From NCBI GenBank assembly GCA_947627415.1, contig CANQVU010000010.1:1-38716 (forward strand): a stretch of DNA of 38,716 bases, read 5' to 3'. Below, in pieces: positions 8,576-17,325 of the stretch. Positions within the stretch are counted from its first letter, which is position 1; every line of letters begins with the position of its first letter. The stretch is from an uncultured Clostridia bacterium. GTDB taxonomy: Bacteria; Bacillota; Clostridia; TANB77; CAG-508. Position numbers and translations under genes: made by a program. The notes under the pieces were generated by a model. It ran no database searches. It saw only the letters and a program-made list of their open reading frames with translations, and was not told the origin of the DNA.

Positions 8576-9676
8576 ATGAATTCAAACCAATTACAAAACA
8601 AAAAACATAATGGAATTATTAGTTTTTATAAGTTTTGTTTTTCCATTATGATTGTTATTTTTCATGCTCGTATCTTTGCAATAGATAAATATAGAGTTCT
8701 TTTTTCTAAAGGATATATTGCCGTTGAATTTTTTTTCTTGGTCTCTGGATTTTTAATGGCAAAAACTGCATTTGCTAAAAAAGATTCAGAAAATTATAAT
8801 CAACTAGGTCAAGAAACTTTTTATTTTATCTTAAAAAAGATTAAGAATTTTTTCCCATATATTCTTTTTGCTGGAATTATTGGGATTATAGTTCAAAATA
8901 TCTATATGGATATGAACATATATAAAAATGTAACTTCTATTTGGGATTTTCTCTTTGTTAATATGAGCGGCTTAAGGACTAATAATGTAATAGGACAAAC
9001 TTGGTATATATCTGCAATGCTAATATCTATGATATTTTTATATCCTATGATACGAAAACATAAGTACAATTTTATCTATATAGTTGCTCCACTTATTGTT
9101 ATTTTAGGCTTTGGATTTTTAAATCATCAATATGTAAATCTAAGAGGCCCTGACAAGTGGATTGGTATTGCATACAAAGGACTTGTAAGAGGATTTATTG
9201 AACTAACTTTTGGAGCAATATTATTTGTGATATGTGAAAGAATAAAGAAAATTGAATTTAATCTGTTGGGAAAATCAATATTAACCTTTATTGAATTTTT
9301 AGGATTTTTTTCAATTTTTCTTATATCTCAATTCTCTGTAAAATCATATTATGATTATGTAGAAGTGCTTATTTTAGCTATTTCTATTACACTGGCTTTT
9401 AGCGAAAAAACATTGGAATTTAACCTAATGAGTAATAAATTTTCTTTGTGGTTAGAAAAAATAAGTCTACCTATATTCCTATTACATATACCAGTAAGAG
9501 ATTTTATGATAAATTCAATAATTTTTGAAAATGTAACATATAAATATAAGATTATATCTATTTTAGTAATAACATTTGTTCTTTCGTTAATCTGTATGTA
9601 TTTAATACAATTTTTAAAAAGTAAAAATTATTTTTGGGATAAAATAAAAAAATTAATAATTGTATCAAATCAATAG
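8576..9676 (+). CDS. Membrane acyltransferase family protein (acyltransferase 3/OatA-like)
   Basis: Polytopic enzyme that probably O-acetylates a surface glycan using an acyl donor delivered through the membrane. The 366-aa protein has FSIMIVIFHARIF near its start with the catalytic-type histidine, then KGYIAVEFFFLVSGFLMAKT, the hallmark of the acyltransferase 3 family, and about ten hydrophobic segments. No extracellular SGNH domain is fused, unlike OatA. I chose ATG 8576 because GAGAGGTG lies six nucleotides upstream; an in-frame GTG at 8567 overlaps that site. It is transcribed away from the leftward operon and is separated from the next cassette by 170 bp containing a promoter. Confidence 0.85.
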   Translation: MNSNQLQNKKHNGIISFYKFCFSIMIVIFHARIFAIDKYRVLFSKGYIAVEFFFLVSGFLMAKTAFAKKDSENYNQLGQETFYFILKKIKNFFPYILFAGIIGIIVQNIYMDMNIYKNVTSIWDFLFVNMSGLRTNNVIGQTWYISAMLISMIFLYPMIRKHKYNFIYIVAPLIVILGFGFLNHQYVNLRGPDKWIGIAYKGLVRGFIELTFGAILFVICERIKKIEFNLLGKSILTFIEFLGFFSIFLISQFSVKSYYDYVEVLILAISITLAFSEKTLEFNLMSNKFSLWLEKISLPIFLLHIPVRDFMINSIIFENVTYKYKIISILVITFVLSLICMYLIQFLKSKNYFWDKIKKLIIVSNQ

Positions 9677-9786
9677 TTACAACTAATTAATTGCATGAAA
9701 TAGCATAAAATCTTTCTAGTAATATATAAATGATATAAAAAATATGTAATAAAAAGTCCAATATTATTGAAAATTGAAAAAAATAC

Positions 9787-9815
9787 TTGATAATATTTCA
9801 ATAATGTTATATTAT
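9787..9815 (+). promoter_or_regulatory. Sigma-A promoter for the cytidylyltransferase-LicD cassette
   Basis: TTGATA (9787-9792), 17-bp spacer, TATTAT (9810-9815), about 30 bp upstream of the ATG at 9847. It gives the four-gene cassette ending at the 14879-14953 terminator its own transcription start. Confidence 0.6.
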
Positions 9816-9846
9816 ATATTTAATTTTATGTAGTAGGTGATTTATA

Positions 9847-10563
9847 ATGAAAAACTCTCGTAATTTTTTATTACTTATGATGGCAGGTTCTGGTACTAGA
9901 TTCGGTCAAAATCTTCCAAAACAATTTCATTTAGTAAATGAAGAACCTGTTTTTATATATATTTTAAAACAATTAAATAAAATTTCTGAACTTGACGATA
10001 TAGTTATAGTAACAAATCCAAACTTTACATCGTATACAAAAGAATGTATTGACAAAAACAATTTTGAAAAAGCTATTCAAATTATTAATGGAGGTTCATG
10101 TAGATCTGAATCAATATTATTTGGTTTGCAAGAAGTAAAGAAAATGGCTAATGATGACGATGTTGTTTTAATGTATGATGCAACTCATCCGATTGTAGAT
10201 AAAGAAGGCGTTTCTAAAGTTATAAATACTATAAAAGAATATGGTGCGGCATCTTTGGTTCAACATCAATGTGATACTATCTATAAAATAGATGAAGAAA
10301 CTTCAGATGTAAAAGAAATTCTCGAGCGTAGAGAAATAGTTGCTGCGGCTTCACCTGAAGGGTTTAAATTTGGGAAAGCATTTGATATATATACGAAAAC
10401 AGACTTAGATACTTTAAACCAAATGACCTCTGCTGGAGCATTAGCTAAACATTTTGGCGTTCCTTTTAAAACTGTTCCTATGGAAAAGGCTTTAAATTTA
10501 AAAATAACTTATTCTATTGATATGGAAATATTTAAAAAAATTGCTGCAGGTTATTCTGAATAA
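9847..10563 (+). CDS. IspD/TarI-like cytidylyltransferase
   Basis: CTP-dependent nucleotidyltransferase that would activate a phosphorylated polyol or sugar as a CDP derivative. The 238-aa protein carries MAGSGTRFGQNLPKQFHLV (about residues 12-30), the family's CTP-binding signature, and DATHPIVD (about 115-122) where IspD and TarI usually have DAVRP, so the Arg of that motif is replaced by His. Position first in a cassette with a GatZ/KbaZ-like protein, an epimerase and a LicD transferase argues for a surface-polymer role, as for TarI, rather than isoprenoid synthesis. The substrate is not determinable here. Start has a TAGGTGA ribosome binding site. Confidence 0.82.
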   Translation: MKNSRNFLLLMMAGSGTRFGQNLPKQFHLVNEEPVFIYILKQLNKISELDDIVIVTNPNFTSYTKECIDKNNFEKAIQIINGGSCRSESILFGLQEVKKMANDDDVVLMYDATHPIVDKEGVSKVINTIKEYGAASLVQHQCDTIYKIDEETSDVKEILERREIVAAASPEGFKFGKAFDIYTKTDLDTLNQMTSAGALAKHFGVPFKTVPMEKALNLKITYSIDMEIFKKIAAGYSE

Positions 10564-10586
10564 TTATAAAGATAGGATGTGATAAA

Positions 10587-11882
10587 ATGGATAATCCGAT
10601 TTTATTAATTTTAAATAAAAGAAAGAAAGGTATTCACTCTGGAATACCCTCTTTTTGTAGTTCTAATAAATTAGTTATAGAAGTTGCGCTAGAACAAGCT
10701 AAGCGCAATAACGAATATGTCCTAATAGAAGCAACTTCAAATCAAGTAAATCAATTTGGTGGGTATATGAATATGAATCCAAAAGATTTTAAAGAATATG
10801 TTTATAGAATTGCTGATAGAGTAAAATTCGATAAAGAAAAAATTATTTTAGGTGGAGATCATTTAGGGCCACAACCTTGGCAGGATTTAGACGAAAATAT
10901 TGCAATGGAATATTCAAGGGAACTAGTAAAACAGTTTGTTTTAGCAGGATTCATTAAAATTCATTTAGATACAAGTATGAGACTTGGCAGTGATGATAAA
11001 AGTAAACCTTTATTAGATGAAACAATTGCTCGAAGAGGAGCAGAATTATATGCTGTTTGTGAAGATGCGTATAAAGAATTAAAAAAAGAAAATAAAGATG
11101 CTGTACATCCGGTATTTGTTATTGGAAGTGAAGTCCCAATTCCAGGAGGAACACAAAAAGAAGAAACTTTATCGATTACTACACCAAACGATTTTAAAAA
11201 TACTTTGGAAACTTACAAAGAAGTTTTTTTACAATATGGATTAGATGATGCTTGGAATCATATTATTGCAGTAGTCGTTCAACCAGGTGTAGAATTTGGT
11301 TCTTCAAATTTGCATTTTTATAATCGTGAAGAAGCTAAGGATTTAACCCAATGCCTAACACATTATCCTAACATAGTATTTGAAGGACACTCTACAGATT
11401 TTCAACCTAACTATAAATTAAGAGAAATGGTTGAAGATGGTGTTGCAATTTTAAAAGTTGGACCTGCTTTAACTTTTGGATTAAGAGAAGGATTGTTTTC
11501 ACTTAGTATGATAGAAAAAGAATTAATTCCAAATGAAAAAAGAGCTAATTTTATAGAAATTTTAGAAAATTGTATGGATAGTAATCCTAAATATTGGGAA
11601 AAATATTATACTGGAAATAAAGGACAAATAAAAATATTAAAAAAATATAGTTTTTCTGACCGTTGTCGATACTATTTTTCTAACCTAGAAATTGAAAAAG
11701 CTCAAGAAAAATTATTTAGAAATTTTGATAACATAGAAATACCTTTATATATGCTACATCAATATATGCCAATTCAATATACAAAAGTCCGTGATGGATT
11801 ACTAAAATCTGATGCTAAGAGTCTTGTAAAAGACTATATTGCAACAGTTATTGAAGATTATAATTATGCAGTAAAAAATTAA
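10587..11882 (+). CDS. GatZ/KbaZ-family protein (class II tagatose-bisphosphate aldolase non-catalytic subunit-like)
   Basis: A 431-aa TIM-barrel protein of the GatZ/KbaZ family. It shows GIPSFCSSNKLVIEVAL (about residues 18-34), the GGDHLGPQPWQ motif (about 91-101), HLDTSMRLGSDD, VIGSEVPIPGGTQ, VQPGVEF and FEGHSTDFQ, all in the family order. Members are annotated as accessory subunits of tagatose-1,6-bisphosphate aldolase, but there is no catalytic GatY/KbaY partner in the window and no galactitol or N-acetylgalactosamine catabolic gene. Placement between a cytidylyltransferase and a nucleotide-sugar epimerase suggests it has been recruited to make the phosphorylated precursor that is then CDP-activated. 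That function is inference. Confidence 0.82.
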   Translation: MDNPILLILNKRKKGIHSGIPSFCSSNKLVIEVALEQAKRNNEYVLIEATSNQVNQFGGYMNMNPKDFKEYVYRIADRVKFDKEKIILGGDHLGPQPWQDLDENIAMEYSRELVKQFVLAGFIKIHLDTSMRLGSDDKSKPLLDETIARRGAELYAVCEDAYKELKKENKDAVHPVFVIGSEVPIPGGTQKEETLSITTPNDFKNTLETYKEVFLQYGLDDAWNHIIAVVVQPGVEFGSSNLHFYNREEAKDLTQCLTHYPNIVFEGHSTDFQPNYKLREMVEDGVAILKVGPALTFGLREGLFSLSMIEKELIPNEKRANFIEILENCMDSNPKYWEKYYTGNKGQIKILKKYSFSDRCRYYFSNLEIEKAQEKLFRNFDNIEIPLYMLHQYMPIQYTKVRDGLLKSDAKSLVKDYIATVIEDYNYAVKN

Positions 11883-11893
11883 AAGGAGGACAT

Positions 11894-12961
11894 ATGTCAT
11901 ATTCTAAAATTATTGATGAAGATACTAAAGAAATAATTGAATTTTGTACTTCAAATTTATTATTAGATAAATTGAAGGGAAAAACTATTTTAGTTACAGG
12001 AGCTTCTGGTATGATTGGCTCTTACTTTGTTTATACAATGATAAAATTAAATGAACTATATGATTCTAATATTAAAATTAAGGCTTTAGTAAGAAATCCT
12101 CAAAAACTTGATAATTACATCAAATCTAATAAAAATGTTGAAGTTGTTAAAGCTGATATTATTAATCCTTTAAATATCAATGGTAAAATTAATTATATAA
12201 TTCATTGCGCATCTCCTGCTAGCCCTAAAATTATGAGTAAAGAACCTGTCGAAACTAATTTTGCAAATACGATTGGAACAGCCAATACATTAATTTTGGC
12301 TAAAAATAAAAATTCTGATGGTTTTTTATTTGTTTCTTCTCGTGAAGTTTATGGTGAGCCACTTAATGGACAAATATATTTTACAGAAGATGGACCATTA
12401 GGACAAGTAAATCCTTTAATACCTAGAAATGGCTATGCAGAAGGGAAAAAAGCTGGTGAGAATATGTGTAGTTCATTTAAAGAAGAATATGGCCTTAACA
12501 CAAAAATTGTTAGACCCGCAAATATATATGGCCCTGGCATGTCTATTTATGATGGTAGAGTACAGGCTGATTTCTTAAACAATATTATGAACAACCAAGA
12601 TATCATCTTAAAGAGCGATGGCTCTTCTATAAGAACTTATACATATATTAGTGATGCGATTAAAGCAATGTTTTTAGTATTATTAAATTCTAGCGATTTA
12701 GTATATAATATTGGAGATGAGAATTGTAAAACATCTATTAGGGAATTAGCAGAAGCATTAATAAAATTAGAACCTGAAAAAAATCTAAAATTAATTTTTG
12801 ATATACCAAAAGAAACCTTAAAAGGTGTAAACACTTTTAAAACTGGTATTTTATCAACAGAAAAAATAAGAAAGGAATTAGGTTGGAATCCAAAATATGA
12901 TATAAGCTCAGGCTTTAAAAGAACTATTGAACATTTAAAATATGAACTCAAAGAGATGTAA
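11894..12961 (+). CDS. NAD-dependent epimerase/dehydratase (extended SDR, UDP-glucuronate decarboxylase-like)
   Basis: Extended short-chain dehydrogenase of 355 aa. It has the NAD-binding GASGMIGSY motif (about residues 35-43), the HCASPASP loop, the SSREVYG segment carrying the catalytic Ser, and Y-AEG-K (catalytic Tyr and Lys). RPANIYGPGM and SIRTYTYISDAI follow, as in UDP-xylose synthases and dTDP-glucose dehydratases. It would modify a nucleotide-linked sugar, possibly the CDP-linked product of the cassette's first gene. A strong AAAAGGAGG site precedes the ATG. The specific substrate cannot be read from sequence. Confidence 0.85.
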   Translation: MSYSKIIDEDTKEIIEFCTSNLLLDKLKGKTILVTGASGMIGSYFVYTMIKLNELYDSNIKIKALVRNPQKLDNYIKSNKNVEVVKADIINPLNINGKINYIIHCASPASPKIMSKEPVETNFANTIGTANTLILAKNKNSDGFLFVSSREVYGEPLNGQIYFTEDGPLGQVNPLIPRNGYAEGKKAGENMCSSFKEEYGLNTKIVRPANIYGPGMSIYDGRVQADFLNNIMNNQDIILKSDGSSIRTYTYISDAIKAMFLVLLNSSDLVYNIGDENCKTSIRELAEALIKLEPEKNLKLIFDIPKETLKGVNTFKTGILSTEKIRKELGWNPKYDISSGFKRTIEHLKYELKEM

Positions 12962-12991
12962 TCTGACATTATTAGTATTAGGAGGAATATT

Positions 12992-14878
12992 ATGCAAAAA
13001 TTAGAGCTAAAAACAAATAAAGATAAAGTTTTAAGGGCATTACAAGAAACACAATTGGAAGGTTTAAAAGAATTAGATCGTATATGTCGAAAATATAATA
13101 TTAGCTATTCACTAGGTGGTGGAACATCATTGGGACAGATTAGGCATGGAGGCTTTATCCCTTGGGACGATGATATAGATATAGACATGACTACAGAAAA
13201 CTATGAGAAATTTTTAAAAATTGCACCTAAAGAAACTGATTCCAATAGATTTTTTCTTCGTTGTAGATATACAGATAAAAACTGGACAAGATCCTTTTCA
13301 AGATTTGAAATAAAACTTACACATTTTGGTCCAAAAAATTGGGATAGAATAAAACTTAATTCAGGTATATTTATTGATTTATTTGAATTACACTATCTAC
13401 CTAACAATAAGTTTTTAAGAAAAACAGTTTCAAGTTTATTGTTTTTTGTACGTTATTTAGAAATGTATAAAATGTTAGGTGTTTATAACTTGAAGCCTAA
13501 ATATAGATCATTAATTGTAGTACTAAGTAAAATTACTCCTGCAAAGTTATTATTAAAGTTAGATGATTTATTAAAGAATTGTTATGGTAGAAAAAAAACA
13601 AATTGGATTTTAGATAATGCTGTTATTAATGGAAATCATGGTGGGTATCCATCAAAAGGAATTAATGAGTATGAGGACGTGATGTTTGAAAATATAAAAG
13701 TCATGGATAAGAAAAATAAACACACTTGGTTAGCAACATTATATGGTGAAAATTATATGGAATGGTTGCCACCAGTAAAAAGAATCTCTCATCATAAATG
13801 GTTTAACCTTGATTTAGGAGTATATAAAAATAAATTCGATCTTCCTAAAAATTATAGTGAATATTTAACATTAAGATATACTGCTAAAAAATTAGAACAT
13901 ATGAAAAGCATTTCACTTGAGATATTACAAAAAGTTAGTCAAATTTGTGATAAAAACAATATAAAATACTATCTATTAGGATTAGACAGTTATATAAAAG
14001 GAAATAATGTTGATGAATGTGGTAAAATATGGTATGGTCCATTAAAAGTTGCAATGCCTAGAAAAGATTACAATAAATTTGCAGAAATTAGTCAAAAATA
14101 TCTTGGTAAAAAATATTTTTACCAATCATACAAAACAGATAAACAATATAAATATTCTTATGCAAGAGTAAGACTAAATCTAACTAGTATAAGAGAATCA
14201 AAAACTCCTAAATTTATAGAAGAAAAATATAATAATGGATTTTTTATAGAGATAATACCTTTAGATAATACTTCTAACAACTTTAAAAAAAGAAAAAAAC
14301 ATGTTAAAATAATTAGACGTTTAAATCATTTTATACTATTAAAATGGAAAAGAAATAATTTTAGATTTTTTATAAAACATAATATAAAATATAAGTTAAA
14401 ATTATTATTGTTATTACCATTTAGTGTGGATAAATTGATTAATAAATTAGAAAATCAAATTCAAAAGTATGCCAATATTGATACTGATTACTATGTTGAT
14501 GGAAGTGGATATCAATTAAATGGCTTAACAATAAAAAAAGATATACTTGGTAATGGTGAAGTATTAGAATATAATGGATATAGTTTTTCGTTTCCAAGTA
14601 ATTTAGAAAAATATATTAACAAAATTAATAGTGTAAAACTTTCTAAAACTTATGAAAAAATAAAAGAATTAGGATATATTAAAAATAATTTTCCAAATAG
14701 CTATTTAGAAGAATTTACTAAAATTACTGAAAATACAATAAAAATCATACAGAAAAAATATCCACATTGCTATTTAAATTATTTTGACATGCCAGATTAT
14801 CAACTTTCCATTTTAAGATATGATGAAAAAGAAAACAGATATTTAAGTAATGAAGAAATTATAAATTCTCAATATTAA
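12992..14878 (+). CDS. Double-domain LicD-family phosphotransferase, second domain degenerate
   Basis: LicD proteins transfer phosphocholine, ribitol-phosphate or similar groups from CDP donors to glycans. This 628-aa protein has two LicD-like units. The first (about residues 15-290) has LGGGTSLGQIRHGGF followed by IPWDDDIDIDM, the complete metal-binding motif. The second (about 305-620) repeats the fold start (LEILQKVSQICDKNNIKYYLLG) but has KIWYGPLKVAMPRKDY where DDDID should be, so the acidic catalytic residues are gone. The second unit is probably structural or substrate-binding. It ends the cassette and its stop is directly followed by a strong terminator. It is the obvious consumer of the CDP compound made by the cassette. 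Confidence 0.87.
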   Translation: MQKLELKTNKDKVLRALQETQLEGLKELDRICRKYNISYSLGGGTSLGQIRHGGFIPWDDDIDIDMTTENYEKFLKIAPKETDSNRFFLRCRYTDKNWTRSFSRFEIKLTHFGPKNWDRIKLNSGIFIDLFELHYLPNNKFLRKTVSSLLFFVRYLEMYKMLGVYNLKPKYRSLIVVLSKITPAKLLLKLDDLLKNCYGRKKTNWILDNAVINGNHGGYPSKGINEYEDVMFENIKVMDKKNKHTWLATLYGENYMEWLPPVKRISHHKWFNLDLGVYKNKFDLPKNYSEYLTLRYTAKKLEHMKSISLEILQKVSQICDKNNIKYYLLGLDSYIKGNNVDECGKIWYGPLKVAMPRKDYNKFAEISQKYLGKKYFYQSYKTDKQYKYSYARVRLNLTSIRESKTPKFIEEKYNNGFFIEIIPLDNTSNNFKKRKKHVKIIRRLNHFILLKWKRNNFRFFIKHNIKYKLKLLLLLPFSVDKLINKLENQIQKYANIDTDYYVDGSGYQLNGLTIKKDILGNGEVLEYNGYSFSFPSNLEKYINKINSVKLSKTYEKIKELGYIKNNFPNSYLEEFTKITENTIKIIQKKYPHCYLNYFDMPDYQLSILRYDEKENRYLSNEEIINSQY

Positions 14879-14953
14879 TTTAATATTAATTAAGCAAAAA
14901 AATAACATTCATCCTTGAATTGAATGTTATTTTTTTGCTTAATTAATATTAAA
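14879..14953 (+). terminator. Very long perfect hairpin terminator
   Basis: A perfect 33-bp inverted repeat (14879-14911 with 14921-14953) closes a 9-nt loop and starts one base after the LicD stop codon. It contains an A7/T7 tract within the stem. It separates the LicD cassette from the tagO promoter and could work in both directions. Confidence 0.8.
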
Positions 14954-14970
14954 ATAACCATTCATACATG

Positions 14971-14999
14971 TTGACAAATACTACTTTTAAATATAAAAT
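14971..14999 (+). promoter_or_regulatory. Strong sigma-A promoter for the tagO operon
   Basis: Consensus TTGACA (14971-14976), 17-bp spacer, TAAAAT (14994-14999), 34 bp before the tagO ATG, which has a GAGGAGG ribosome binding site. Confidence 0.8.
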
Positions 15000-15033
15000 C
15001 ATTACGGAACATTAATATTGAGGAGGATTTGCT

Positions 15034-16119
15034 ATGTGGGGAGATATTGCAATTGCATTTTTACTAGCTTTTATAACATCATACGTTTTTACGCCATATA
15101 CTGTAAGATTAGCTAGAAAAGTTAAAGCTTTAGACATACCAAAAGATGGTAGAAAAATCCACAAAAAAATAATGCCACGTCTTGGCGGAATTGCAATTGT
15201 TTTAGGTTTTTTAATTTCTGCAGTATATTTGATTATTACTATGATAATTGAAAAGAAATTAGACATCTCTACCAATAATTACTATATAAAGTTAATTGGA
15301 TTTCTTTTAGGAATAATAGTTCTAGAAATTTTTTGTTATTTGGATGATACAAGAGGAATACGTCCAATAGTCAAATTATTAGGACAACTTATATCCGCTA
15401 TAATTGTTGTATCTAGTGGATTGGTAATGGACCAAATTATTATTGCAAGAGCTGGAATTATTACATCAAACGAATGGTTTCTACGAATATTTACAGTTTT
15501 TTGGATTGTTATAATAACAAATGCTATTAATTTAATTGATGGCTTAGATGGTCTTTCTTCAGGAGTTTCACTAATTTCTTCAATATGTCTAATAATAATA
15601 TTTATATTAAATTCATCTCCAATTATTTCAATAATACTTGCAACCGCCTTAGCAGGTTCATTACTTGGATTTTTACCATTTAATTTTAACCCTGCAAGAA
15701 CTTTCATGGGGGATACTGGTTCTAACTTTATTGGTTTTACTCTCGCAGTTATTTCTATATTAGGTGTTGCAAAAACGTATACAGCAATTATAGTAGTTGC
15801 TCCATTACTTGTTCTTGCACTTCCTATATTTGATACATCTTTTGCTATAATAAGAAGAATAATAACACAAAAATCCTTTAAGGCAGTGTTTAAAGCAGAT
15901 AGAGGGCATCTCCATCACAAACTAATTGATAGAGGTTATACTCAAAAACAAGCTGTATATATTTTATATGGTATAAGTGCAATATTCGGTTTATTTGCAA
16001 TAATATTATTAGAAAGTGGTATATGGAAAGCAATATCATTTGCACTTCTTGTTTTAGCAATTGTTGCAATTGGATATAAAGATATTTTTAAGGTGAAAAA
16101 AGTGAAAACAGATAGATAA
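15034..16119 (+). CDS. tagO: Undecaprenyl-phosphate N-acetylglucosaminyl-1-phosphate transferase
   Basis: Integral membrane enzyme of the MraY/WecA family that starts teichoic acid and capsule synthesis by moving GlcNAc-1-phosphate onto undecaprenyl phosphate. The 361-aa protein has [18 protein letters not shown] (about residues 36-53), [25 protein letters not shown] (about 161-175), [12 protein letters not shown] (about 225-236) and the [12 protein letters not shown] loop (about 290-301), all diagnostic for TagO/WecA. It is the first gene of a long plus-strand operon from a consensus promoter and pairs functionally with tagA and wecB/mnaA farther along. Confidence 0.95.
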   Translation: MWGDIAIAFLLAFITSYVFTPYTVRLARKVKALDIPKDGRKIHKKIMPRLGGIAIVLGFLISAVYLIITMIIEKKLDISTNNYYIKLIGFLLGIIVLEIFCYLDDTRGIRPIVKLLGQLISAIIVVSSGLVMDQIIIARAGIITSNEWFLRIFTVFWIVIITNAINLIDGLDGLSSGVSLISSICLIIIFILNSSPIISIILATALAGSLLGFLPFNFNPARTFMGDTGSNFIGFTLAVISILGVAKTYTAIIVVAPLLVLALPIFDTSFAIIRRIITQKSFKAVFKADRGHLHHKLIDRGYTQKQAVYILYGISAIFGLFAIILLESGIWKAISFALLVLAIVAIGYKDIFKVKKVKTDR

Positions 16120-16154
16120 TTCATATATATAATTATATAATTTAGGGGAAAAAC

Positions 16155-17312
16155 ATGAATAAAAAAATAAAAAATATAATATATAATTTTCCAATACGTT
16201 TAAAAAAATATATCATATTAGAAAGTCATCCTGATTTAGCTGATAATACTTATGCTTTATATAAAATTTTATTAGAAAATAACATTAATGAAAAATATAA
16301 GATTTTTTGGTTTGTTGATAATAAAAGTTTATATAAAAATATTAATATAAAAAATGTATATTTTATTAATGCTTTTGGAAAACTCAAATTTTTTGATAAA
16401 TTTAAAAAATTATATATAAATTATAAAGCTAAATATATTATTGATTGTAATAAATTAGTATATAAGAAAAATATAAATCAAAAAAGATTATATCTAGGGC
16501 ATGGTATGCCTTATAAATCAGTCCCAGAATATTGTGATATGATAGGTGATTTAGATTATTTTTTAAGTTTATCACCTTTTTTCGATACTACTCTATCTAA
16601 ATTATGCCATATAAATAAAAATAAAATAATTGACTTAGGATTTCCTAGGAATGATGATTTATTTTCTAATAATAAAAATATTAAAAATTTATTTAAGAAT
16701 AAAACTTATGATAAAATAATAATGTGGCTTCCTACGTACAGGCAAAGGAAAAACAAATCTTCAAATTTAAATATGAAAAACTCTTTTAATTTAGGGGTAC
16801 CAATTATTTATAATGTTGAAAGTTTAATTATACTAAATGAATTTTTGAAGAATCTTAATATTTTGTTAGTCTTAAAACCACATCCTGCACAAGATTTATC
16901 TATAATTAAAACACAAGAGTTCTCTAATTTTGTTATACTTACAGATGAGGATTTAAAAAAAGAAAATATAAATTTATATGAATTTTTGGGACAAACCGAT
17001 GGTTTAATTACAGATTATTCGTCTGTATATTATGATTATTTATTAACTAATAAACCAATAGCTATTACCACTGATGATTTAGAAGAGTATAAAAAAGCAT
17101 TTGGATTTGTATATAACAATATATATGAAGTAATAAAAGGTGAATATATAAATAGTTTTGAAGATTTAAAATCATTTATTCAGAATATTTCTACAGGAAA
17201 TGATGTTGCTAAAAAAGAAAGAGAAAATGTAAAAAAAATACTACATAAATTTCAAGATGGAAATTCTAGCAATAGAATTTATGAGTTTCTTGTAAATAAT
17301 ATGGAATTATAA
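16155..17312 (+). CDS. CDP-glycerol glycerophosphotransferase family protein
   Basis: Third teichoic acid glycerophosphotransferase-like gene in the window, 385 aa. Motifs in order: YLGHGMPYKSVPEY (about residues 113-126), DLGFPRND, MWLPTYRQRK, LVLKPHPAQD and LITDYSSVYYDYLL (about 287-300). The acceptor-side motif is GHGMPYK, unlike either paralogue on the minus strand, so the three probably act on different acceptors or polyols. It lies directly after tagO, before the Wzx flippase. Codon use is extremely AT-rich, with long runs of Lys and Asn, even compared with its neighbours. Confidence 0.88.
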   Translation: MNKKIKNIIYNFPIRLKKYIILESHPDLADNTYALYKILLENNINEKYKIFWFVDNKSLYKNINIKNVYFINAFGKLKFFDKFKKLYINYKAKYIIDCNKLVYKKNINQKRLYLGHGMPYKSVPEYCDMIGDLDYFLSLSPFFDTTLSKLCHINKNKIIDLGFPRNDDLFSNNKNIKNLFKNKTYDKIIMWLPTYRQRKNKSSNLNMKNSFNLGVPIIYNVESLIILNEFLKNLNILLVLKPHPAQDLSIIKTQEFSNFVILTDEDLKKENINLYEFLGQTDGLITDYSSVYYDYLLTNKPIAITTDDLEEYKKAFGFVYNNIYEVIKGEYINSFEDLKSFIQNISTGNDVAKKERENVKKILHKFQDGNSSNRIYEFLVNNMEL

Positions 17313-17325
17313 TAAGGAGCATGCT

